Shown: positions 25,165 to 33,879 of the stretch, piece by piece | Layout of the letters: each line of letters begins with the position of its first letter | Position numbering within the stretch: the first letter of the stretch is position 1 | Source of the DNA: Thermacetogenium sp. UBA4966 | Lineage (GTDB): Bacteria > Bacillota > DSM-12270 > Thermacetogeniales > Thermacetogeniaceae | DNA: 45,706 nucleotides | Direction: 5' to 3' | NCBI GenBank assembly: GCA_002397275.1 | Contig: DHAA01000047.1 | Location: 1-45,706, forward strand | Program-made: the position numbers and the translations under genes | Notes under the pieces: generated by a model | Database searches by the model: none | The model's input: only the letters and a program-made list of their open reading frames with translations | Told to the model about the DNA's origin: nothing

Positions 25165-26043
25165 TTGTCTAAAAAATTAGTCGGGTACCTGTGTATTGCG
25201 ACCGCGGCGGCCCTCTGGGGTTCATTCAGCGTTGTTACCAAAATGTTTTTCAATAAGGCATATTTTGATCCGATACAGATCACCCAAATAAGAGCGCTCT
25301 CCTCAGGCGCCGCCCTGTTTCTCATCTTGTTTGCGGTCAACAGAAAGCTGCTGAAAATCGAAATCAGGTCCCTTGTCGTATATTTTTTATTGGGTTTGGC
25401 CATCGTTCATGTGCAATTATCACTCTTTTATGCCATAAACCTGACCGATGTATCTATCGCCAGTTTCCTGCAGTATCTGGCGCCGGCTCTCATCTTCGCT
25501 TACTGCGTCGTTTTTCATCAAGAACCTATGCGCTTCAGGGATCTCTTGATCCTTGGTTTGGCAGTAACAGGAGTATTATTGCTTATCGTCTCCAGTTGCC
25601 GGGATAACCTCGACATGTTGGGGATCATAGCAGGGCTATGGACAGCTGTGGCGCTGTCTGCCTATACAATTTACAGCAAATTTGTGGCGCAGAGATACAA
25701 TGTCTTTACAGCTCTCACCTATGGAATGCTCTCTGTATCTCTCTTATTATCGGCGGCCTTTCCCCCATCCATCAAAATTTTCGAGGGTTTCCCCTACAAT
25801 ATCCCTCTGTTTCTGCTCTATCTCAGCCTCTGTACATTAATCATCCCCTATTGCTTATACCTGCAGGGTATGCGTTTCCTCAAGCCGCATCAGGCAAGTA
25901 TCACCGCCGCGGTGGAGCCTGTTGTGGCTATAATTCTCTCAGGTTTATTATCACTGGAATCAGTGACCCCGTTTAAACTAAGCGGCTGCCTGTTGATCAT
26001 AGTTTCCGTCGTTCTGACTGCTTTCCAAAACATACATAAATAG
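25165..26043 (+). CDS. EamA/DMT family transporter
   Basis: A 292-residue membrane protein with about ten hydrophobic helices in two EamA repeats. The first opens CIATAAALWGSFSVVTKMFF and the second has the PVVAIILSGLLSLE segment before the final helix. DMT proteins export or import metabolites such as amino acids or amines. The TTG start has AGAAGGTG about eight bases upstream. It is transcribed away from the mttB2 operon and towards the sigma-54 regulator gene, with only 14 bp between their ends. Export of a demethylated product or uptake of a co-substrate is possible but unproven. Confidence 0.87.
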   Translation: MSKKLVGYLCIATAAALWGSFSVVTKMFFNKAYFDPIQITQIRALSSGAALFLILFAVNRKLLKIEIRSLVVYFLLGLAIVHVQLSLFYAINLTDVSIASFLQYLAPALIFAYCVVFHQEPMRFRDLLILGLAVTGVLLLIVSSCRDNLDMLGIIAGLWTAVALSAYTIYSKFVAQRYNVFTALTYGMLSVSLLLSAAFPPSIKIFEGFPYNIPLFLLYLSLCTLIIPYCLYLQGMRFLKPHQASITAAVEPVVAIILSGLLSLESVTPFKLSGCLLIIVSVVLTAFQNIHK

Positions 26044-26057
26044 GGTAATTCAGGGTA

Positions 26058-27941
26058 TTAGGTTAAAGCAGACAAACTTGTTCTGTTGATATTGTATTTT
26101 TTCAGCCTGTACTGCAGGCTCTGTCTGCTGATGCCCAGAATTCTGGCGGTCCTGGATACATTCCCCTGGGTCTCGTTTAGGATCTTGACGATCAGATCCC
26201 TTTCGGTGGAATCTATTTTGTGCTTTAAAATATGATTTGTCTTTTTCCTTTTGTTTTGGTGGCTCAGTTTGCGGAAACCAGCGTCAAAGACAACCAGGTT
26301 GTTCAATTCATGATCATGGATACAGCTGTCCTCCTGCTGCTGTTCATAGCAGCTGATCAGATGTTGGGGCAAATGGTCCAGCGTGATCAGACCGCCATCC
26401 CCGATAACAATCATGGCGCACTCCAGAACATGTTCCAGCTCTCTGATATTGCCCGGCCACTGATAATTGAGGAAGCAATTCATAACTTCGGGAGAAATAT
26501 TTTTCACGGATTTTTTTAATTTTCTATTGTGTTTTCCGACAAAAAAAGATGTCAGCATGGGGATATCATCCCGCCTTTCCTTTAAAGGCGGGATCCTGAT
26601 AGAGACCACGGCCAGGCGGTAGAAGAGGTCCTGCCTGAGCACCCTTTTCTCAACCGCCTCGTTGGGATTTGTGTTCAGACTGGAAATAATGCGCACATCG
26701 ACAGATATATCCTGACTCCCCCCTACGCGGCGTATCGTACTGTCCTGAAGCACCCGCAGCAGTTTTGCCTGCAGGCCGAGGGGCATGGAGTTCAATTCAT
26801 CGAGAAAGAGTGTTCCTCCATTGACCTGTTCAAATAACCCGGCGCGGTCGATAGCGCCGGTAAACGCCCCTTTTACTGTGCCGAAGAGGATGCTTTCCAA
26901 AAGAGATTCAGGGAGAGCGGCGCAGTTGATCCCCATAAAGGGGCCGCTTCTGCGGTCGCTGTGGCTGTGGATGCTCTGGGCAAAAAGCTCTTTTCCTGTT
27001 CCGGTCAGGCCATAAATAAGAACACTGGAGTCTGTTTCCGCGGATACCTGCGCCCAGCGGATTGCCTCTTTGAACGCGGCGTTGTTGCCAATTAAATCTT
27101 TAAAGGTATAGTAAGAATTATTGGCTTTTATTTTAGCCGCAGGCGCCTTGACCGCCTGGTCATTTTGCCGGGTGTTATAATAATACATAACTTTTTCGGC
27201 AAGCTCCTTGGCCTTTGTCGTATCTCTGCAGATGGCCACCGCGCCGATTACTTTGTCATTGATCATCAGGGGATAGCCGTAGGTAACGATGTTGACCGCC
27301 TGACCCACCATATTGATATAATACTGATGGCGCTCGGGAACATCCTTTTTGGTGATGAGAGCCTGCATTAAAACACTGCTTCCGTTATCTAAATTAAAGA
27401 CCTCATTTGCTTTTCTATTGTAAACATCCTCTTTGGTCACATTATCAATTTGTTCCTGGGCCTTATTGATATAAATGATCTTTCCTTCTTTGTCTGTGAT
27501 AATAACGCCGTCGAACAAGGATTCCAGAGTCTGCTCATATTTCTGCTTAAAATCAACCATCTGCTTATTCTTTTTCTGTAATTTGATTTGCTCCGTGATA
27601 TCTGTCAAGAGAATAGATGTATATAAGCGGCCGTTTAAGAAGTGTCTCTTGCTCTTTACACTCAAGGCGACAATACGATTGCTGCTGTTGATCACTTCGA
27701 TACACCCGGTTTGTTCTTTGCTTAAGTCCAGCCATGGAAACATATCTTTCAAGGGGAGACACTGCATGCCGCCGTCGCCGTCCGCGGCCAACCTGCCGCG
27801 GTCCTTTTCCTTTCAACCCTTAGAAGATGCCAGCGATAATGCAAAATTATTACTATATAAAATCCGCATCTCTTCATCAACCACTATCAGCGCCCGATCC
27901 TCACAGTCATCCATAATTTCCTTGGCTACCTGAGCGATCAA
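26058..27941 (-). CDS. Sigma-54-dependent PAS activator with in-frame TGA (candidate selenoprotein)
   Basis: Read from TTG 27941 (AGGAGG ten bases upstream) the gene has 627 codons with one TGA at 27813-27815 (codon 43). The frame is the same before and after it. Before it lies a PAS-like start (RALIVVDEEMRILYSNN). After it come the rest of that PAS region, a second PAS (about 138-250), an AAA+ domain with Walker A GLTGTGKE (about 311-318) and the sigma-54 contact motif GAFTGA (358-363), and a Fis-type HTH (NVSRTARILGISRQSLQYRL, about 595-615). The TGA is followed by a SECIS-like hairpin. Alternatives are internal initiation at TTG 27791, which would remove half a PAS domain, or a nonsense mutation. 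It probably activates the three sigma-54 promoters here in response to substrate. Confidence 0.85.
27782..27801 (-). promoter_or_regulatory. SECIS-like hairpin after the in-frame TGA
   Basis: On the minus strand, 11 nt after TGA, CCGCGGC and GCCGCGG form a perfect 7-bp stem around the loop AGGTTG. The loop GGT is at +20 to +22 after the TGA. In the well-studied E. coli fdhF element the loop AGGUCU places GGU at +19 to +21, and in the grdH/B-type gene of this window (TGA at 30932-30934) a hairpin places GGT at +19 to +21. Loop sequence and spacing therefore fit SelB recognition. Confidence 0.6.
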
Positions 27942-28263
27942 GTTTCACATACCTCCTTTTAAAATATGATCACAAGTGAGTAAACCGGCTATGATTTTTA
28001 TTAACGGCTGGGCGATTGATATGTATAATTGTATAGTCAACGGCTGTAACTGTGCATGTTATTTTGTTTGAGAGTCCGCTAGTGTTCAGCATAGTTATAC
28101 ATGTATATATGGCTTGCCGTATCGTGGATATTCGACAATTTCACCCTTACATCCTTTTCTCCGGTCAATAAAGGGCATTACCAAATAATGCCGCAGCAAT
28201 GCCCCCCTTTGTATCGGCAATAGTTCTTTTTAACGACTTGTCAACGACGGCTGTCCGGTCTGG
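27942..28263. other. Regulator upstream region
   Basis: About 320 bp without genes. It contains the terminator of the corrinoid-2 transcript (28174-28192), a 10-bp palindrome ATACATGTAT (28097-28106) that could be an operator, and AT-rich sequence that probably includes the regulator's own promoter. No clear hexamer pair with good spacing was found. Confidence 0.5.
28174..28192 (-). terminator. Terminator hairpin after corrinoid protein 2
   Basis: GGCATTA (28174-28180) and TAATGCC (28186-28192) form a 7-bp stem with a 5-nt loop. Minus-strand sequence continues with CTTTATTG. It is about 72 bp past the stop of the corrinoid gene and would end the mttB3-corrinoid transcript before the regulator promoter. 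Confidence 0.6.
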
Positions 28264-28908
28264 CTAAGCCGTCAGCCGATCACACAAAGCGATTGCTCCG
28301 CCCGCTGTTTCCGACCAGCCGTCGGCGCCAATCTCGTTTGCCCAATCCTGGGTCGTGGGGCCGCCGCCGATAATCACTTTATATTTCTCTTTAATCCCTT
28401 TTTCTTTCAGGTGTTCCACCAGTTTCTTTTGTTCAGGCATTGTCGTTGTCAGCAGAGCGCTCAAAGCGATGATATCCGCGCCCACCTCTTCCGCCTTTTC
28501 TGTAAAGGCGGCGACATCCTGGTTGATTCCCAGATCATGGACCTCATAACCGGCCGCGGTCATCATGGCGGACACTATATTTTTCCCGATATCGTGAATA
28601 TCCCCTTTGACCGTACCGATGACGATTCTGCCTTTAACATCCCGCTTGATCCCTGCCGCTTCGGCTTTGGCCAATTCCGGCCCCAGTATGTCCAGGGCAA
28701 GTTTGAGGACGTCCGCGCCCATCATAACGTCCGGTAAAAACATTTCCCCTTCCGTCCACAGCCTGCCCAGTTCTTCTATGCCTTTAATCAGCCCGTTTTG
28801 AACAGCCTCCACAGGATTGAATTTTTCATCTAATACTCTGCCGCACAAAACCTTCAACTCATCCTGGTCGCCATTGATCACAGCTTCTTTTAACTGTTCC
28901 AGCAACAT
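28264..28908 (-). CDS. Methyltransferase corrinoid protein 2
   Basis: A 214-residue corrinoid protein. It has the helical cap domain, then GTVKGDIHDIGKN with the cobalt-ligand His, ALSALLTTTM and IIGGGPTTQDW. Start ATG 28908 is favoured: AGGAGGGG lies six bases upstream, while ATG 28914 touches it. It is 12 bp from the mttB3 stop, so the two are co-expressed and probably form a dedicated methyltransferase-corrinoid pair. Its methyl group could go to the MtgA-like enzyme of the other operon. Confidence 0.95.
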   Translation of the reverse strand: MLLEQLKEAVINGDQDELKVLCGRVLDEKFNPVEAVQNGLIKGIEELGRLWTEGEMFLPDVMMGADVLKLALDILGPELAKAEAAGIKRDVKGRIVIGTVKGDIHDIGKNIVSAMMTAAGYEVHDLGINQDVAAFTEKAEEVGADIIALSALLTTTMPEQKKLVEHLKEKGIKEKYKVIIGGGPTTQDWANEIGADGWSETAGGAIALCDRLTA

Positions 28909-28920
28909 TGCCATCCCCTC

Positions 28921-30351
28921 CTATTTAAGCAATTCTTCTTTTCTGGATTCTATATAGGACTGCAGTTCTTTTTGCAGGGATTGATCAAGCCCGGGATCTT
29001 GATAGGCATTGATCAGCTTCCGGCACACCTGTGACGCTCTATCCTCTGCGGTAAGGCTCTCTGCCACCCATCCTTCATATGACTGTCTGTCGCTTAATAG
29101 CGGTTTCCTGAATTCGGTTTTATGGTGTTTTCTGGTGTGCATCTGATTGAGGAAATGGTTGCCGGGGCCGACTTTAGCGACAACTTCCACAGCGAGGGAG
29201 TCTTCATCGATCTTTATTCCTCTTTTAAACCTGCGCAGTATCCCGGCGATTTCAGCATCCAGCACAAATTTTTCAAAGGACATGCATAACCAGTACTGAA
29301 GAATTCCTGCGGTATGGAGGATAATATTGGTTCCGGCGGTCACAGGAGACATGAGCATCACTGCGGACTCATAACCCGCCTGGCCATCCACAGTTTTTGC
29401 ATCGGTCAGCCCGCCGCCGCTGCGGCTGGGCAGCCCATAGAATTTTGCCATCTGCGCCGCGGCCGCGGCCAGCAGCCCTGCCTCGCCATTGGCGATAGAT
29501 ACGGAACCAGAGTGCATATCGGTGACCGACGAGGCGGATCCATAGACCACCGGGCAGCCTGGATTCACTGTCTGAGCAAGAGTAATGCCGGCAAGAACTT
29601 CGGCATTCTGAACAGCCATACAGCCTGCCAGGGTTGCGGGACCGGTTGAGCCGGCCATCACCAGGGAGGCGATGATCACAGCCTGGTTCATTTTTGCGTA
29701 TTCCACAAGCGCCCCGGTCTGGCGCGCATCCAATTTCAAGGGACTGATCGTATTGATCAAGGTGATCACGGCAGGTTTTGCCTTTAATGCATCTCTGCCT
29801 CCGAAAACAGGAGAGAGCAGCCCCATAGTGTCGTTCGCCCCCTCTGCTCCGTAGCTGGAGCCCATCGGGCATTTGGTGCTGTAGCGGATATGCGCGTATA
29901 AGGCGTCCAAATACCTTGTCCTGTCGTCAAGGTCATTGGGCTCCACCAGCATGCCGCCGCTGATGTCGATATCCTGCGCCACATGGGCAAGTTTTAAGAA
30001 ATTCATATAATCTTCCCAGTTTGACGCTCTTCTTTTCCCTTTTTCGATGACAAAGGGAGCGCCGTAGCCAGGGGCAAAAACGAGATTATCGCCGCCTATC
30101 TCCACGTTGAACTTCGGATCCCGCGCATATAATGTAAACTGCTCCGGGGCTTGGGCGACCATTTTCTGCACATATTCAGGATCAAAATATGCTCTGCCGC
30201 TGTCCACCCTCTGCCCCGCGGCCCTTAGAATATCCAAGGCAGGCTCATATTCGATCTCTATTCCAACTTCCTGCAGCAGTCTTAGAGAGGAATCATGGAT
30301 CTGCTGAACACCATCCTCAGATAAGACACGTAATGAAACCTGAGATGCCAT
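28921..30351 (-). CDS. MttB/MtgB-family corrinoid methyltransferase 3 (non-pyrrolysine)
   Basis: A roughly 476-residue methyltransferase starting at ATG 30351, eight bases after GGAGG; the ATG at 30366 would overlap that site. It is more distant from copies 1 and 2 (opening QVSLRVLSEDGVQQIHDSSL; GPGNHFLNQMHTRKHHKTEF near the C-terminus). The frame has no TAG. It has its own sigma-54 promoter (30521-30535), and a strong hairpin separates it from the grd genes upstream. Position directly behind a reductase of the betaine/sarcosine/glycine type suggests its substrate is a methylated glycine or the methylamine released by that reductase (inference). Confidence 0.9.
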   Translation of the reverse strand: MASQVSLRVLSEDGVQQIHDSSLRLLQEVGIEIEYEPALDILRAAGQRVDSGRAYFDPEYVQKMVAQAPEQFTLYARDPKFNVEIGGDNLVFAPGYGAPFVIEKGKRRASNWEDYMNFLKLAHVAQDIDISGGMLVEPNDLDDRTRYLDALYAHIRYSTKCPMGSSYGAEGANDTMGLLSPVFGGRDALKAKPAVITLINTISPLKLDARQTGALVEYAKMNQAVIIASLVMAGSTGPATLAGCMAVQNAEVLAGITLAQTVNPGCPVVYGSASSVTDMHSGSVSIANGEAGLLAAAAAQMAKFYGLPSRSGGGLTDAKTVDGQAGYESAVMLMSPVTAGTNIILHTAGILQYWLCMSFEKFVLDAEIAGILRRFKRGIKIDEDSLAVEVVAKVGPGNHFLNQMHTRKHHKTEFRKPLLSDRQSYEGWVAESLTAEDRASQVCRKLINAYQDPGLDQSLQKELQSYIESRKEELLK

Positions 30352-30520
30352 TTTATCCGCCTCCATTTCTACCTTTCACTTCAACGATCACCCTGCCGTT
30401 TAGTCTGACGCGTTATTTTGTTTTATACGGCGCCCCCCTTTTTCATCCATCTGTTGGACCGGTTTCGATGCCTTCATCTATTCGGGAAAATTGGGATTAG
30501 CGGTATAAAGATATTACAAC

Positions 30521-30535
30521 GCAAAAACGGCGCCA
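30521..30535 (-). promoter_or_regulatory. Sigma-54 (-24/-12) promoter of mttB3 and corrinoid 2
   Basis: The minus strand reads TGGCGC-N5-TTGC, one mismatch to TGGCAC-N5-TTGC, with exact spacing. It lies about 170 bp upstream of the mttB3 start, downstream of the hairpin that ends the grd operon. The TTTTGCATGC decamer is 48 bp further upstream (30583-30592). Confidence 0.75.
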
Positions 30536-30639
30536 TGATTATTGTCTATTCAACAGAGCCGAAGATCCTGCTTGCACGTCGGTTTTGCATGCATCTATCG
30601 TTTGCACTGCCAAGAAAACCGGCGTCCGGGGCGATTTAT

Positions 30640-30667
30640 CAGGGGGCGCCCGCGGCAACGCCCCCTG
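30640..30667 (-). terminator. Strong hairpin after the grd operon
   Basis: CAGGGGGCG (30640-30648) and CGCCCCCTG (30659-30667) make a perfect 9-bp GC-rich stem with a 10-nt loop, beginning 7 bp after the stop of the selenoprotein gene. The following minus-strand sequence ATAAATC is only weakly U-rich, so it may stabilise the grd mRNA 3' end or attenuate as much as terminate. Confidence 0.65.
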
Positions 30668-30673
30668 AGGTTC

Positions 30674-31984
30674 TTATTCAAAATGAGTAACTTCAGTAAT
30701 TTCGGTGGCAAGAGCCTGCAGCGCTCTTCCCACCAGCTCTTTTCTCAGAGCATATTCATCTTCGGGGCTAAGAGCGGGATTGCCCACCGGGTGTGGAATA
30801 GCAACTGTAGGAACGATCCTGTTGGCGCCTACAGATTCGGAAATAGTTGTAATTGTAGCCATATGAACAATGGGGATGCCGTATCTTTCGATTTCTTTGA
30901 CCATCGTTGCACCGCAACGAGTACAGGTCCCTCAGGTGGAGGTGAGGATAACCCCGTCTACCCCCGCCTCTTTTAAGATTGCGCCTATTTCTTTGCCGAA
31001 CTTCTGGGCGTTGCTCACAGATGTTCCGGTGCCTGTGGTCGTGAAAAACCAGTCGAATACCTTGCCGATAACACCCTCCTTGGCGAACTCCTTGAGGAGA
31101 TCCAAAGGGGCCACCCTGTTGGGATTTTCATTGGCATAGGCCGTATCATAGCCGCCGTGGGTGGAGTAGAAGCCGGGCGCCGGCAAACCATCCAACCCGC
31201 TGACGTCATACTTGCCCCATTTTTGAGCGCTTGCCGACTGGATCCCGTCCGGGTTGCCCTGGGGAACAATACCCCCCGATGTGCATAAAGCGACGGTCGC
31301 TTTGCTCAGATCCCTGATCGCAGGGGCCGGTTCAACCTGGTCAAAAACAGGCATGGGCAGCTCTGTTTCAAATTCTTCCCCTTTGAGGCGCGCCAGCAGC
31401 ATGGATACCGCGCGCAGGGAGCCTCTCTTTTCCTCAAAGAGGGTTTTTCTCATACCCCGCGCTATATACCCTTCTTTTTCTGGAGCGCCCAGCTCGATCC
31501 CTTTAGCCAGCTTGACTGTAATTGCCGCCATGGCAGGCAGCGCCTTCCTCATGCCGGCCGCGGAGTCTGATGTGCCGACCACGATCGCTTTATTTTTACA
31601 AACATCAACGCCCGGGTTTTCTGCATACATCCCTGTGACCACCGGAAGGGCTAATTCCTCAGCCATCGCTTTGGCCAGTTCGCCGCAGGCCATGCCGTAT
31701 CTGCCTGCGTTAAACGCCGGCCCGGCGACGACGACATCGGGCGACGCCTCTTTAACCGTCTTTTTAATAAAGTCCAGGGATTCCTTTTGGTGCTCATTAA
31801 AGTAGTTGTCTCCGCAGATAATCGTGCCGACTACCTCGCCCTCGCCCCGCAGAGCGCCTTCAAACCCCATAGCAGGGCCCACCTTTTGCGGACGGTATTC
31901 AGGGGGCATACCCGCTTTATCCTCGCCGCCGACCTGTCCGAAGAACTGGTTTACATAGTAGAGGACTTTGAATTTCTCAGACAT
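30674..31984 (-). CDS. Reductase component B selenoprotein subunit (GrdH/GrdF/GrdB type)
   Basis: A 436-residue selenoprotein read through an in-frame TGA at 30932-30934 (Sec351). The frame from ATG 31984 (GGAGG upstream) runs to ILTST, then Sec-GTCTRCGATMV, giving the UxxCxxC motif of the substrate-binding subunit of glycine, sarcosine and betaine reductases. A hairpin with TCGTTGC/GCAACGA arms and a GGT loop follows the TGA as SECIS. The subunit attacks the substrate bound as a Schiff base on the partner pyruvoyl subunit and passes the carboxymethyl group to GrdA. The mttB genes and BCCT transporter favour betaine or sarcosine over glycine, but the paralogues are too similar to separate by eye. 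Conventional translation would wrongly split it in two. Confidence 0.93.
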
Positions 31985-32009
31985 GTCATTTCCTCCTTCC
32001 CTTTCCAAA

Positions 32010-33296
32010 CTAGTATTGCCTGCAAGTGACATGATGATAGCCGATTTCTGAGGTGGACCCGATGACAGCGTTCAGCTCGCACATCAATGTGCCGTCTTCT
32101 AATAGAGCGCCCTTCCAGCCACCTGCCAGCACAGCGATGGATTCCGGATTGCCGATCACCCTCTCCGCGGGCGCCAGTGTTACCACATGGCTCACATTGC
32201 CGGTGGAGACAACCGCCACAGCTTCGGACGCCGTATCGGCCAGCCCCTGGGACATCCCATCCCTGCCGGCACATTCATCGGTGATCAATACGGTTTTGAT
32301 TCCGGCGTTCTCACACTTCTTACAGATCATCAACAGGTCTGAATCGGGGTTCCCATATCCCTCTTCGGAGACGACCACCGCATCAGCGCCCAGCATCTGC
32401 GCCAGTTTCAGCGTGTAGTCCGAGGCGCGCAGTTTACCGGAGAGGGTTGTGTGTTCAGGAACCATGACCACGCCCATAAAATTAATCTCTTTTCCGTGCT
32501 GTGCAAAGAGATCGAGGATAACGCTGTTGTTCTGGTGCTGATAAGTGGTGATCTTGTCACAGGCTGCCACACAGTTGCCGCTGATCACAGCGCCGTCCAG
32601 CTCCTCATGGGGATGCATCAGCGCCGGCAGGATAGTCTGGGCGTTAACTCCGTAAATATAGGTGTCGTGCAGCAGCCCTTGCGTGATCATCATCTCCGCA
32701 TAGAGCACTTTGGGCAGGTTCGGGTATTTTTCGGTTTCCTCAAAGATGCCGCCCATCTCATAGGTTAAAACCTCATCCGGCTCCGCGCCTCTGCCTGCCA
32801 GGCCGATGAATTCCGCGGCCCTCAGGCCGGCCAGCCTTATTGTTTCTTCATGGGTATGTGTATCCAACCCGTCCACAACCTGGAGATCAAGGGTCACATT
32901 GCAGGTTTTGGAAAATGGCGTCCATCTGCCGCCCTCTCCCCACATGTCGATAACCCCCTCCTGGAAACCGACGATATCCCCCACAGTTACAACCGCCGCT
33001 CCGTATAAAACATGAGTTCTTCCCTGCCCGCACTGACTGGGCTTTGCTGTCACGCCGGGGAAGCCCGCTCCTGTTCCTTCGATCTTTACCCTGGGCTCGA
33101 CGACGTCTTTGACCGGGATGATCCTCACCTTTTCGCCGGGTCTGGCAATATCCAGCCTGACTCCTGCGACCCTCTCGTCTTCCTTCAGAAATGCCGTCAG
33201 GCCTTCCCTGTCCACTGTTAAAACTCCATCCTGCACAAATGTTCCGTCGCCAAATTGGATGTCTTTAATATTGATTCTTCCGATCTCCAGCTTCAA
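32010..33296 (-). CDS. Reductase component B pyruvoyl proprotein (GrdI/GrdG/GrdE type)
   Basis: A 428-residue proprotein. Start TTG 33296 is chosen because AGGAGG lies eight bases upstream and it gives the family's usual beginning MKLEIGRINIKDIQFG; GTG 33305 overlaps the RBS. The self-cleavage site is the Asn241-Cys242 pair in SGNCVAACDKITTYQHQNN; cleavage turns Cys242 into the N-terminal pyruvoyl group that holds the amine substrate. It pairs with the selenoprotein encoded 25 bp downstream. Whether it is betaine, sarcosine or glycine specific is not resolved. Confidence 0.93.
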   Translation of the reverse strand: MKLEIGRINIKDIQFGDGTFVQDGVLTVDREGLTAFLKEDERVAGVRLDIARPGEKVRIIPVKDVVEPRVKIEGTGAGFPGVTAKPSQCGQGRTHVLYGAAVVTVGDIVGFQEGVIDMWGEGGRWTPFSKTCNVTLDLQVVDGLDTHTHEETIRLAGLRAAEFIGLAGRGAEPDEVLTYEMGGIFEETEKYPNLPKVLYAEMMITQGLLHDTYIYGVNAQTILPALMHPHEELDGAVISGNCVAACDKITTYQHQNNSVILDLFAQHGKEINFMGVVMVPEHTTLSGKLRASDYTLKLAQMLGADAVVVSEEGYGNPDSDLLMICKKCENAGIKTVLITDECAGRDGMSQGLADTASEAVAVVSTGNVSHVVTLAPAERVIGNPESIAVLAGGWKGALLEDGTLMCELNAVIGSTSEIGYHHVTCRQY

Positions 33297-33366
33297 AAAA
33301 CTCACCTCCTGATTTATTTAACGGTGTCCGGTTGCTTTTAACTGAAGCCGCGGCCGCAGTTACTGT

Positions 33367-33750
33367 TTAGCCCGGCGGCTGCCCTCCGCCCTGGTCCTCT
33401 TTTAACGCTGCATCCAGGAGGAGCAGATCGATCAGCCGATAATCTGCATTGTTGCCGGCGTCTATCTCTCGGGAGCTCATCTTCTGCCTATACTTCCAGA
33501 TGCTCTCCTCCGCGATCTCCGCCTCCAGGTGATCGGCCGCTCCCCTCTTCTCCCCGATAATCACGGAGCGGTAAGGGGAAAACATGATTCTCAGGCTGGC
33601 GGGCAGGGGATGGCTGATCAGTTCATACCCCTGATGTACCATATCCCTTACCCTGATCAATACCTGCTCGGCCGAACCCTCTATAAAAAGCGCGTTCGCT
33701 GAGTATTTGTCCCATACCGCCGGATTGTTTGTCACAATTGTCCGCTGCAA
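33367..33750 (-). CDS. grdX: GrdX family protein
   Basis: A roughly 127-residue protein starting at TTG 33750, nine bases after GGAGG. It begins MQRTIVTNNPAVWDKY and contains VRDMVHQGYELISHPLPASLR and SPYRSVIIG, as in the small GrdX proteins that accompany grd operons and whose role is not established. It lies between grdD and the proprotein gene. An overlapping frame upstream to 33826 is a shadow. Confidence 0.78.
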   Translation of the reverse strand: MQRTIVTNNPAVWDKYSANALFIEGSAEQVLIRVRDMVHQGYELISHPLPASLRIMFSPYRSVIIGEKRGAADHLEAEIAEESIWKYRQKMSSREIDAGNNADYRLIDLLLLDAALKEDQGGGQPPG

Positions 33751-33784
33751 AGCCCTCGCCCTCCTGCAAATCACAAATGAAGCT

Positions 33785-33870
33785 TCGCTGGAATCCAGCC
33801 GGTTTTAGCTTTTTCCCAACGACCAACGACTAACCACAAACCACCAACCCGGGCTTCCGGCCTCCGACTT
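33785..33870. repeat. Fragment of dispersed repeat plus low-complexity heptad-like repeats
   Basis: 33785-33802 repeats 18 bp of the dispersed element at 12604 and 37385 (TCGCTGGAATCCAGCCGG). It is followed by short degenerate repeats of the form CAACGACxAACxACxAACC (33816-33850) and CTTCCGGCCTCCGACTT (33854-33870). They fill the spacer between grdD and grdX. Confidence 0.55.
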
Positions 33871-33879
33871 CTATTTTCC

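Noticed and set aside
21066..30351. Pyrrolysine in the three MttB-family genes
   Set aside because: I looked for in-frame TAG codons; all three frames run through without one, so they belong to the non-Pyl branch.
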